A stretch of DNA of 30,000 bases from Chromera velia (taxonomy: Eukaryota; Sar; Chromeraceae). The position numbers and the translations under genes were made by a program. This document shows positions 21,624 through 30,000 of this stretch, piece by piece. The stretch lies in NCBI GenBank assembly GCA_018398765.1, contig JAHBMJ010005597.1:1-30000 (forward strand). Direction: 5' to 3'. Each line of letters opens with the position of its first letter. The first letter of the stretch is position 1. The notes below the pieces were generated by a model. The model worked only from the letters and a program-made list of their open reading frames with translations. It was not told the origin of the DNA and ran no database searches.

Positions 21624-23485
21624 CTACTGGAAGGTAATTTCTGATCCCTTGTCAACCTCCCTACCGCTGCAGCACCTAGCAAAAAGTCCACCCTCAGGCT
21701 GACGAGGGGCTGGCACAGTAGGGGTCTGTTTATTGACCCTGGCTAGGGTGATCTGTTTCAAGGTGCTTGCATCAACCCAGACTCCTCCAGCGGCTTTGTT
21801 AATACGGAATCGGATAGGCACTTCCACTGGGTCATACCAGTGGCATTTCAGTCCCTCCTTAACAGATTTTTGCCCCTTCTCCCCGACCTCCAGCCACTTT
21901 GTCGGATCGACTCCCATTCCGATCTGATCTCCCTTTAAGAGTTCCTTCTCCCTGTTTTGGACGTAAAAGAAAACATAATCCTCCTCAAGCCGACTGGTGT
22001 TGACGGTTTCCTCATCGAAATCTCTGTTTGTTTCATCTTCTCTGTCCCCGCCTCCCGTACTACCCCCACTGAACACAGCTCGAGAGACACCACTAATAGC
22101 TGCTACCCTATCTGCAGGCTCAGACGATTTGGGCCCTCCCTTCAAGTTGTCAGTAGCATTAAAGCTCTCCCCACAGGCTTTCCCATCATCTACCTTATTG
22201 CCTAGGTTCTTGCTCTGCTTGTCTTCAAAGGCCCCCTCAATAGCAGACTTGTTCTGTTCAGCAGTGGTACTCTCAGAAGTGATGCGTCGGCGGTGGATCA
22301 CAACGATGGGCGGTTCTTAAAATGAGCCACTGGGGTCCTTGCGGGGACTTAAAGAAGCTAGCAGAATGAGGTAGTAGTATTGGGGGGGGGGTCTTCGCTC
22401 AGAGTGTTACCTTGAGTGCTGCTGCTACTACTGCTGCTGCTACTGGTGTTGGTGATCTGCTTTTAAAGCTCGCTTGGAAGCTTCGAGGAGGCAAAAGGCC
22501 AACCTTCAGTGAGGTCAGTTATTATCTGTGTCTGAGAGTTATGCAACGCGAACTGCCTCTCACTGTTCAGAGGCTTCAGAGCAATGGACACACGTCCCGG
22601 AATTCTGGTAGACGTGAGCCACACCAGGAGGTTGACTGACTGCACAAGGTCAGCCCCAGCAGTCAGCAACCCTGCCAATGTTCCCTCGCTCTCGAGTCTT
22701 TCGAGCTCACTGATCGTCTGATCATGAGTAATGACTGCTTTGAAGTAATCGCTCCCTCTCCCTATTTCTATATTGGACCACCCCAGCGAGGTTGCGTGTC
22801 CATTTGAACTCTGCAGTTGCTCAGAGAGCACCTTCAAGGTTGGCAGATCTGACTGTTGTTTGCAGAGAGAACGAAACAGGGCAGCAGTCCTCTTGCTTGA
22901 CTGCTGAAACCATGCAGGGGAGGGGGGGAATAGAGAGCGTGCAGGCTCAGGCACGATGTCTTTTCGGGGGCAGAGGAGATGCGCAGAGACCAGGCTTATT
23001 GTGGGGAGCCTGTCTGCATCAGATGCTGAACTCTCTTCCCCACTGCCCTGGATGTCATGCACCCCTCCGGGTCGATGCCCGTTGATGTTATACATCAAAT
23101 ACTGTGCAAACTTCTCGAATCTCCCCCCCTCCTTCAAACGCAGAGGCAACCTCGGCAGAGCATGGCGAGACGGACTAGGGGGAAGACCCCTCAGGGTTAG
23201 TCTCGCAGTAGACTGAGCCTTGGAGGAAGAGCCAGAGCAAGAAGCCAGAGAGCTAGTGCGGGAACGTCCTAGAGATCCATCAGGAGAGTCTGAGGGCTTT
23301 TTCAAACCGGGAGGGAGCAGACTTGGAGATCTTTCTGGTGAACCCGAGGAAGCTGCTGTAGTGACAGCAGCCCAAGTCTTGACCCAATAGTCAAAAAACT
23401 CCTGTGTGACAGTCTTCTTTCTCTGTCCTGGGTTAGGCTTTCGGGAGCGGAGGGAGGAAGCCCACCATAAGGGAAGAAGAAACCT
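21624..23485 (-). CDS. C-terminal exons of the kinase gene, unknown domain
   Basis: Exon 23485-22504 (327 codons) starts after CTTCTGCTTTTAG with RFLLPLWWASSLRSRKPNPG and includes TVTQEFFDYWVKTWAAVTTA. A Ser/Pro-rich stretch and EGGRFEKFAQYLMYNINGHR follow, then a helical region with SDLPTLKVLSEQLQSSNGHA and LVQSVNLLVWLTST. Exon 22315-21624 begins PPIVVIHRRRITSES, is acidic and polar, and contains LEEDYVFFYVQNREKELLKG and GVWVDASTLKQITLARVNKQ. It stops at TAG (21624-21626) after ITFQ. With WWASS preceded by LYSFCM from the exon before, a short hydrophobic segment is possible at the junction. I do not recognise a family. No in-frame TAG, TAA or TGA occurs in these 550 or more codons. Confidence 0.66.
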
Positions 23486-26083
23486 CTAAAAGCAGAAGAA
23501 GGGGCGCAAGAGGGCACATCAAATTAGCCTGCATATTCAAATGGATGTAGTTTTGGCTTCTCAAGGTGATAAAACCTGAAATTTCTTGTAAGACCATGGA
23601 CAAGCAGACGTTACGGTAGCTTGGGAAGATTCAAGAACAGAAAAAAACGTTAGAGAGTTGCAAGCAAGTTTGATTGACATACGCTCTGCAATAAACTTAC
23701 AGAAGGGACAAATTGAGCAGAGTTGTGACACTTAACTTTGCACACTTATACTCTTGCACAGCCGTAAGAAACTTGTGAATACAAGAGACAAACACCCTTT
23801 CAAAAATGTACAGCAAGACAATAGTGCTTGTACAATTATACAAAATAATACTGAAATGGCATTGCTATGCACACTGACCATGCAGAAGGAATACAGGGCC
23901 TGCCAGACTCTCAAGCATAGAGTCATACCCCCTTTGTTCTCAGTGACGGGAGGCTCCAGGGTGTCCATCAAATTTTTAATTTTCTCCTTTTCACAGTGAC
24001 TGTCAGAGTCAGCCCCAGCGTCTCCCTTTTCCTCCCTCTGCAGCAACTCATCAAGTTTTTCAACGAGTGCTTCCAACCCCGGCCTCTTATCAAGATTTGG
24101 ATCCAGACAACTGCAAGCAGCCAGGGAAGAGTGGGGCCTGCCTTCAAAAGAATAACGCAAATATGAATGGAGAGACAAAAGAATTAAACAACAATCTCTC
24201 GGCACACAAGTGGTTCTTAAGAATCTACCTCCATGGTGCCTTTGGCGGTAAGAGTCCACAAACAGCGAGAAGGAAAAGCATCTGAGAGACAAACGTTCCA
24301 TTGAGACGAAGAACGCTAAGACCGGTAGTGAAGGGAGTGTGAACAATTGTGCAAGGGATTTGAACCGACCTGAGAAACAACTCAGTCAGCCTTTCCACCA
24401 CTTCCTGTAGGAAGTTAGCGGACTCATCGGCCCGGTTTCTAACCATTATCACGTCGCCGGTTCGGAACACGGGGTCAGTGTCCCTCATACGAACAAAGCC
24501 CAAGAACCTGTCCTGTCGGCTGGGAACATTCCCAAAAACCTGGTCCAACATCATCTGCAATGAATTTTACATACAAGTCCGTATAGAGACTCAAAAAGCA
24601 GATCGAAAAGAAAGAATGCCCAGTACGAAAAAAATTTTTTAAACAAAAGTGTAGAAAGAACCAACGTCAACAGCCCTCATACAGATACACATCCTGTCTC
24701 ACTATTCATTTTCTCTCGCTGAAGTTCCGTAGGATGATTTAGAACCATGGATATCAAACTTGAAATATCAATTTCACTCAACTGTCGACTTATAATTCCA
24801 AGTGGATGTATGGTGTCGTTCTTTTCATGCAACAGAAGAATCCTCTGCTTCAGAAAGTACTATGGGTTCAGGTTTCCTGGAGTTCTTACATGCAATCAAA
24901 AAGAGAATTAAGACAATTAATAGAAGACCATGACACTCAATGTGCAGTGCATAGCCTAAAAACCTGCAACACCCATACAGTGGCACACCAGAAAACAATA
25001 TGAGAGACGAAATAGACACACATGAAGTCCCAAAAACAGTGATTAGGAGCCCTTAATCTGACCTTTGCAGGTTGAAAGAAGTTGAAAAGACTTGCCCTCT
25101 TCCTCTCCCTCGTGTATGACGGGCACACGTGACGCCAGACCAAAGTCAGTCAGTGCAAACTCAACGACACTGTTGACCTCTTTGACTAAGACGTTAGGGC
25201 ATTTGAGGTCAAAGTGACCCCAGCCACCTTCCTGGAGTTGTTTGGTGGTCCTGGCAGTGTATCTGACTGCCTTTACCCGATCTTGCCAGGGAAAAGGTCG
25301 ACCACCAGACCGGCTTTCGAGAAGACGTCCGGTCAAGTCACCAGAGTAGGCATCCATAATCAGCCAGAACGTTGTTTTGGCATCGTTGTGCCCCCATCCT
25401 AAGAGCTTAGCGGTGCCCTCGAATGATGACACAACACGCTGCACGCGCGCTTCTGCCTCACAAGCGGCGGCAGAGAAAGCACGGGTGACCTGCAAAGGGT
25501 ATCCCCCATTAGACAAATTACTCAAATCAAAAAAAGCACTACAGAGTAGATTTGACTTATACATTGCCCTTTTTGAGTGTGCAGGACGAGAATGAACGAC
25601 AATGGATGTACATGTAAAGCATCACTGCAGATTTGGTGGACATTGTGGAGTAGAAGATATTATGTGCAAACTCATCTTCAGCAGCATGGAAATAAAATTA
25701 TCTAGGAAGAAATGTATACTAGGGAAGGTGCTTGCAAGAGGCCTTTCAAACAAATAGGAGAGAAAATTGACAAAAACCGCAAAAGACACTCAAGCTACTC
25801 TCATGTATTAACACTCACCAGCGAATAAGACGTTGTCAAGATAAGAAAGGAGGAGAGACAGAGGACCAACCTTTATCTATTTTAGAGCAACCACTTCGGG
25901 CAGCTCCTCATGAGGCCCTGTCTCTGTCTGCGAAGCTTCCCTCTCCAGATCCTTCCCCTTCACTTTGAACACGGATCTTATTCCCCCCCTACCTATCAGA
26001 GATGCCATTCCGATGGCCGTCTCCAGAGAAGCAGTTGAGTATTTTGAAATTGCTACTGTAGACATTTCTGTCGAGGTCTGCAT
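21624..26083 (-). CDS. protein-kinase-domain gene, possibly a pseudogene (about 980 codons)
   Basis: Exons inferred on the minus strand: 26083-25871, 25489-25063, about 24883-24689, 24554-24370, 24137-23879, 23485-22504 and 22315-21624. The first five encode a kinase domain, the last two a long C-terminal region without a recognised domain. The junctions 24370/24137 (phase 2), 23879/23485 (phase 0) and 22504/22315 (phase 1) match. The link between 25063 and 24883 does not match cleanly. Two in-frame TAG codons fall inside conserved kinase motifs. Acceptors are more varied than in the left genes (GCAG, TTTTAG, TTTAAG). The first exon starts at ATG 26083 or, equally well, after a GGATGCAG acceptor in the same frame, in which case the exon at 26854-26997 could precede it. 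Confidence 0.68.
23879..26083 (-). CDS. kinase catalytic domain exons
   Basis: A protein kinase transfers phosphate from ATP to Ser, Thr or Tyr. Exon 26083-25871 has the glycine loop IGRGGIRSVFKVKG and the ATP-lysine motif VVALK, then TAG at 25877-25879, ATAAAG and the donor GTTGGT. Exon 25489-25063 has HFDLKCPNVLV (catalytic loop with Phe in place of the usual Arg of HRD) and the metal-binding DFGLA. The segment at 24883-24689 has TPGNLNP, TAG (24860-24862), YFLKQRILLLHEKN and SEIDISSLISMVLNHPTELQ, matching the GT-PGY-APE and DxxSLG regions. Exon 24554-24370 (MRDTDPVFRTGDVIMVRNRA) spans the lower C-lobe. Exon 24137-23879 has PHSSLAACSCLDPNLDKRPG, the subdomain XI arginine region. The catalytic Lys, Asp, Asn and DFG residues are present. 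The two stops make activity doubtful. Confidence 0.72.
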
Positions 26084-26605
26084 CCAAGAAAGATTAATAA
26101 AAAATGGGCGGGAGAATGGAAGCTTGTCACAGTGTAAGGAAAATAGGGACAGAAGGATAGACTATCCATATCATTGCATTCCAGCCTTCCTCCCTTTTCT
26201 CCCTTCTCTTTTTGAACGTTTCTTAATTCTTACTCTGAATTGCTGTAGTAAAAGAAACGCGAAAATACATCAAAAGACAACACGGCAGGCAGATACAGAG
26301 ACCTGAGGTCATGCAGGCATTGTCAAAGAGACATGTAGATAACCGTTCAGTGAGACAAAAACAGGACCATACGAGGTAACAAAGAGACCGAGACATAAGC
26401 AGATACCATTGGAAGGGTGGACAGCCAGAGAAAATAATCGACAAAAAGGCCTGCAGTACATCGGGTCGTATAAAAAAGCGAGAAAGCGACAAAAAGGAAC
26501 ATAACCAAATAGATAATGGGACAAAAGACGAAGACTCTGAGTAGAAGTGACAGAAAATGGTGTAGGGATCCCATAAAACATAGTGAACATACACCAAAAC
26601 AAATA
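26084..26605. other. upstream flank or 5' intron of the kinase gene
   Basis: No exon is recognised on either strand. If the exon at 26854-26997 belongs to the kinase gene, this is intron. An acceptor-like TTTCTTGGATGCAG on the minus strand ends at 26078. Confidence 0.5.
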
Positions 26606-26665
26606 TACTCTCTCTCTCTCTCTCTCTCTCTGTCTCAAACATATATACACACACATACCACATGC

Positions 26666-26707
<42 letters not shown>

Positions 26708-26727
26708 ACACACACACACACACACAT

Positions 26728-26760
<33 letters not shown>

Positions 26761-26853
26761 CACAGACACACACACATATATACACACACATATACACACA
26801 TGCACATACATACACAAACACACAATCACAACACACGCATACAATTTACACAC
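26606..26853. repeat. (TC)n followed by (CA)n/(TA) microsatellite
   Basis: A TCTC run at 26608-26632 passes into CACACA/TATACA arrays to about 26830. Open frames in it encode only His/Thr or Cys/Val and are rejected as genes. Confidence 0.95.
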
Positions 26854-26997
26854 CTTTTCCTTCCCGATACTTTTTTGCTGTCTGACTTCCTCTTCTTCCT
26901 CCACCAGTCCTTGACCGTCTCCTCCCTCATGAGACTGCGCGGCCACATGATCCTTGTCCTTTGCCTTCTCCTTCTCTCCCACAGGATCCCTCTTCAC
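26854..26997 (-). CDS. isolated charged exon between two CA arrays
   Basis: On the minus strand the acceptor TTGAAGTTCTGCAG ends at 26998 and the donor AAG|GTGTGT follows 26854. The 48 codons between (phase 0 to phase 0) read VKRDPVGEKEKAKDKDHVAA, then QSHEGGDGQGLVEEEEEVRQ and QKSIGKEK, a highly charged, probably disordered segment. Its exit phase matches entry into the kinase exon at 26077 (acceptor GGATGCAG), so it may encode part of the kinase N-terminus. It could also belong to a separate gene. The donor lies in the edge of the (CA)n array. Confidence 0.5.
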
Positions 26998-27024
26998 CTG
27001 CAGAACTTCAAGAATACAGGCAAG

Positions 27025-27331
27025 CATGGACCACACACAAATATACATACATACACATACATACACACTCATACACATACATACATACATACATACACAT
27101 ACTCACACACATACATATATATATATATACATACATATATACATACATACACACATACACATACACATACATATACACACACACACATACACATACTTCA
27201 CACACACTTCACACACACTTTACACATACTTGACACACGCATGCGCGCGCACACATACACACACAGTATCACACATATACACATACATACACATACACGG
27301 ATACACACACATATACATACACTCACACATA

Positions 27332-27362
<31 letters not shown>

Positions 27363-27424
27363 TTCACACATACACACACTTCACACATATATACATATAT
27401 ACACATACATACACACATATACAT

Positions 27425-27468
<44 letters not shown>

Positions 27469-27510
27469 CCACACCCACACCCACATACACATACCCATCC
27501 ACCCACCCAT

Positions 27511-27554
<44 letters not shown>

Positions 27555-27684
27555 ACACACAAACATAACTCACACACATAATTTATACAAGCAACTCTCT
27601 CTCTCTCTTTCACACACACATACACATACACACATACACACACACACACACATATATATACACACACATATACATACACACACA

Positions 27685-27729
<45 letters not shown>

Positions 27730-27800
27730 ACATACACATACACACACATACACATACACATACACATACACATATACACATACACATACACATACACAGA
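27025..27800. repeat. long (CA)n/(TACA)n microsatellite cluster
   Basis: Nearly 800 bases of CACA, TACA and TATA variants, with CTTCACAC units around 27195-27240 and 27360-27390, CCCACACC near 27467-27485, and (CT)n at 27597-27608. No gene. With the 26606-26853 block it brackets the charged exon at 26854-26997. Confidence 0.96.
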
Positions 27801-28029
27801 CCTTTCTGCCTTTCTTCCCCAAGATGTAACTATCTTTCTGCCTGTATATGAGGCCTTTGTCTTGCTATTTGTTCGCCTGCATGCCGCTGCTTCTTCTTTT
27901 TTGCCTGCTTAAAAAACTGTGGGCCTCCCTATTTGTCTGTCTACCAATTTGTCCCTCCGATACCCGCGCGCATTACGCATGCCAATCATTTCGTTTGTGA
28001 TTATTTCCTCTCTGCATTTATCTACATAC

Positions 28030-28275
28030 TTGGTTCTCTATCTCTGCAGGAGTGCCTATCATATGTTTGCTTGTGGCTTTTTCTTTATGTGTCTGTCTGC
28101 CTTTAAGCCGGTAATAACCAGTCTGAAAGCCTTGTGCGCTAGTGCTAGTCCCCACATATTTCACGCGCATTCCGTGCGAAGCTCTCAATTCGCACGTGCA
28201 GCCCTGTGCAATTCCTTTCTCCTTGCTTATCTTTTCATACGTTTGCAATCCATCAACTTCCTTATCTATCAGAAT
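28030..28275 (-). CDS. candidate 82-codon exon of unknown function
   Basis: The minus-strand frame starts after CACCTCTGAG at 28276 and ends at a GTATGT donor after 28030. It reads ILIDKEVDGLQTYEKISKEK, then GIAQGCTCELRASHGMRVKY, VGTSTSAQGFQTGYYRLKGR and QTHKEKATSKHMIGTPAEIE. Entry and exit are phase 0. It could connect to an upstream exon ending at a perfect GTAAGT donor after 28370 (frame RIFLQWFDKLYK, phase 0) and downstream to 26997. I do not recognise a domain. The acceptor ends in GAG rather than CAG, which lowers confidence. Confidence 0.4.
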
Positions 28276-28369
28276 CTCAGAGGTGAATATGGTGAGTGCA
28301 GTTGGTCGGGAAGAGCATTTGAGGGAGCTGGTGAGACCAAATGAACCCCACAGCTTCAATCCAACTTAC

Positions 28370-28441
28370 CTTATAAAGTTTGTCAAACCACTGTAAGAAT
28401 ATCCGTCGTCCTTGTGGGACAGCAAAGAAGTTTCAGAGGGA
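28370..28441 (-). CDS. candidate exon with GTAAGT donor (weak)
   Basis: A GTAAGT donor sits on the minus strand after 28370. Two frames are possible. One gives RIFLQWFDKLYK ending in phase 0, compatible with the exon at 28275. The other opens after a CCTTTTGCAG acceptor and gives SSPGRSPSETSLLSHKDDGY ending in phase 2, which does not join it. I cannot decide between them. Confidence 0.28.
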
Positions 28442-29210
28442 CTTCTTCCAGGCGACGAGGCTGCAAAAGGCTGTGAACTTTCAATGGGGATTCGAATGGC
28501 TTCGATTCAGAAGCCTGCACTTGCCCTAGCTATAGAGAGGCTCACGCTCAGTCTGCATGTATTGTCAACCTTGGAGTTTGAAGTGGCTCGAGCAGACCAC
28601 AGACCTAAGCCAATGATCCCTTTCCTGAGTGTGGAGCTTCATCATACATCCCTGGACTGCCAGACATGTCAACCACTGTCAACTACGGGGTCCGCGTCGG
28701 CATCTTTCAAAAAGTTAGAGTTGGTTACCACTTGTATGCCTCGTGTCGAATTCCAACTTTTTTTGGGTGCCGAATTCCAACTCAATCATCACTTTTTGAA
28801 TGGCACAAAAAGTTACTCCAAAGTTCTTGCGTTGCGCTCGCTTAATTTACGTGCTTTAATGAATGAATGAATGAATGAATAAATGAATTAATTAATTAAT
28901 TAATTAATTATGAATAAATGAATGAATGAATGAACGAGTTGACCTAGGAGCTAGCCTAGGAGTTGACTGAACCGGTGGAGCCTAGCTCCTGTCAGTCACG
29001 GTCCATGCATGCAAGTCCAAGTCTTACGGATTTTCTACTACGTAGTATTATGAAAAAAGGCACCTGTAAAAAGACAAAAGTAGACAGCTTGTAGAAGACT
29101 CGGAATAAAACGTCCGTACTGAAATCGTACAGTGCTTGAAAGGCAAAATAAAGGAGTTGAGGCTAAACTAAAGCTGTAATTCTGATAGTAATTTCAAGAG
29201 TTTGATCCAT
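28442..29210. other. intergenic DNA including (AATG)n/(ATTA)n; no firm gene
   Basis: A plus-strand frame at 28412-28870 (152 codons) is open but shows no recognisable domain, overlaps a minus-strand exon candidate, and runs into the AATG repeat at 28857-28935. GAATTCCAACT occurs twice (about 28747 and 28771). A CCTAGGAGCTAGCCTAGGAG palindromic patch lies at 28944-28965. No RNA gene was recognised. Confidence 0.5.
28857..28935. repeat. (AATG)n-(ATTA)n-(AATG)n tetranucleotide repeat
   Basis: AATGAATG units change to TTAATTAA units at about 28886-28908 and back to AATGAATG up to 28933. Confidence 0.96.
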
Positions 29211-29522
29211 TCACTGCGGTGTAAAAGGCAGAAAGCGTGCTTCTCCAGGTGCATGGCATTTGAGCTCCACAACATTTCCGTCAGGGTCATACACGTACAC
29301 CGAGGTGCCATCTCCCTGCGCCCCCCACCGTGTGGCAGGTCCAGACTGCACCTTCACGCCTCTCGCCTCAAATGCCTCCCTCAGCTGTTGCATGTCTTGG
29401 GGGTCTATGATCAGACAAAGGTGGTTCAGGTGTTCTATCCGGCTGCCGTCTGCAGGCAGGTCTTTGTCGTGGAAGAAATCGATCAGCGTGAAGTCGTTCA
29501 ACCGCACAGACGGAAAGGGGAC
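29211..29522 (-). CDS. VOC/glyoxalase-like protein, last exon (partial gene)
   Basis: VOC-superfamily proteins use a paired beta-alpha-beta-beta-beta fold that often holds a metal, and include glyoxalase I, ring-cleaving dioxygenases and antibiotic-resistance proteins. This exon (103 codons plus TGA at 29211) follows a CTTGCTGCAG acceptor at 29523. It contains PFPSVRLNDFTLIDFFHDKD, then IEHLNHLCLIID, DMQQLREAFEARGVKVQSGP, RWGAQGDGTSVYVYDPDGN and VVELKCHAPGEARFLPF. The NHLCL histidine and the final VVEL glutamate are the usual metal-ligand positions of the C-terminal half. The pattern is like small bacterial-type VOC proteins of unknown substrate. The N-terminal half must lie upstream, beyond or near the right edge of the window. 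Confidence 0.85.
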   Translation of the reverse strand, partial: VPFPSVRLNDFTLIDFFHDKDLPADGSRIEHLNHLCLIIDPQDMQQLREAFEARGVKVQSGPATRWGAQGDGTSVYVYDPDGNVVELKCHAPGEARFLPFTPQ

Positions 29523-30000
29523 CTGCAGCAAGACATGAATAATAAACACCAAACCATACATGAACCTTAATTAATTGTCACGGAGGGCCCAGGAGGGAGG
29601 GGACAGAGGGAGAGGACGGATGCCTTTAGCATCATTCTGTTCTCTCTCTTCGTCACTTTACGCACACAACACAGGTGCAGACAGACAGACTGACTGACTG
29701 TATCTTTCTTCTTCTCCCTCAGACAGAATATATCGTCTTTTCTGTCCCTTTTTCTCTTTCTTCATTCTCTTCTGATTTTGACAGACAGACAGACAGACAG
29801 ACAGACCGACCGACCGATCGACAGACAGACAATATGGCAGACTGTACGACTTCTGTTTTTCTTTTTTCCTTCGTTTTCCTTTGAAAGAAAAAAACAAAAG
29901 CCTTCAGAGAGAAAAAAAAGCACAGATGATCAGACAGGCGGGAGGGGGCCCGAGGACACAGACTTAACGTCTGCTTCCCCTTGAAGTGACACGCTACTTC
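29523..30000 (-). other. intron of the VOC gene, reaching the window edge
   Basis: No VOC N-terminal half is visible. A possible exon end lies at the extreme right (minus strand, about 29969, before GTTAAGT). It would give a phase-0 frame ending LQGEAD, but too little is present to judge. The stretch includes (ACAG)n/(ACCG)n at 29776-29832. Confidence 0.45.
29776..29832. repeat. (ACAG)n-(ACCG)n tetranucleotide repeat
   Basis: GACAGACAGACAG units, then GACCGACCGACCGATCG, then GACAGACAGACAA. Read on the minus strand it is GTCT/GTCG repeats, like those seen at splice donors in the left genes. Confidence 0.95.

Noticed and set aside
21624..26083. Genome-wide reassignment of UAG as the explanation for the in-frame stops
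   Set aside because: More than 500 codons of the same gene use only the normal Gln and Glu codons. Kept only as a testable alternative.
26662..27912. A 416-codon plus-strand frame rich in His and Thr, and Cys/Val frames on the minus strand
   Set aside because: Translation of (CA)n/(TACA)n repeats. It overlaps a better minus-strand exon at 26854-26997.
28412..28870. 152-codon plus-strand frame
   Set aside because: No recognisable domain. It ends in the AATG repeat and conflicts with a minus-strand GTAAGT exon candidate.

Overview
The window is nuclear DNA from an intron-rich eukaryote. Coding exons are short (about 50-980 bp). They are joined by introns of roughly 230-1,150 bp that nearly always end in TGCAG. 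Low-complexity repeats such as (GT)n, (CA)n, (GA)n and tetranucleotides fill the introns and intergenic DNA. This style, with an ankyrin protein, a GT47 glycosyltransferase and TGCATGC motifs upstream, fits a chromerid-type alveolate (Chromera or Vitrella). That assignment is inference and cannot be proven from the window.

Left part (1-11265). A (GT)n array occupies 1-560. A minus-strand gene with ATG at 11263-11265 and stop at 1209-1211 can be assembled from 16 exons, all joined in phase 0, giving about 603 aa. It encodes a helical N-terminal region, a capping segment, eleven internal single-exon ankyrin repeats, and a last exon with a partial repeat and a Ser/Glu-rich tail. Large introns carry a 65-bp tandem repeat (7168-7465) and a compound minisatellite (7540-7830).

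Middle (11266-19374). A divergent intergenic region of about 0.8 kb with TGCATGCA motifs separates this gene from a plus-strand exostosin/GT47-like glycosyltransferase gene (12103-18137). Its 13 exons join with matching phases into 566 aa, with a probable signal anchor followed by a GT47 domain. One intron appears to be GC-AG. An extra 3' exon (18830-19374) is phase-compatible with an alternative end.

Right part (19375-30000). AT-richer DNA holds the decayed 3' end of a non-LTR retrotransposon polymerase (20039-20428). A minus-strand protein-kinase-domain gene follows (26083-21624) with two in-frame TAG codons at conserved kinase motifs, so it is either a pseudogene or recoded. Candidate 5' exons of that gene lie at 26854-26997 and 28030-28275, separated by more than 1 kb of (CA)n. 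The window ends with the last exon of a minus-strand VOC/glyoxalase-like gene that runs off the right edge.

The genes show no shared pathway. The most unusual signal is that about half of the inferred 5' splice sites in the two left genes sit in tetranucleotide repeats of the form GTNN-GTNN-GTNN.
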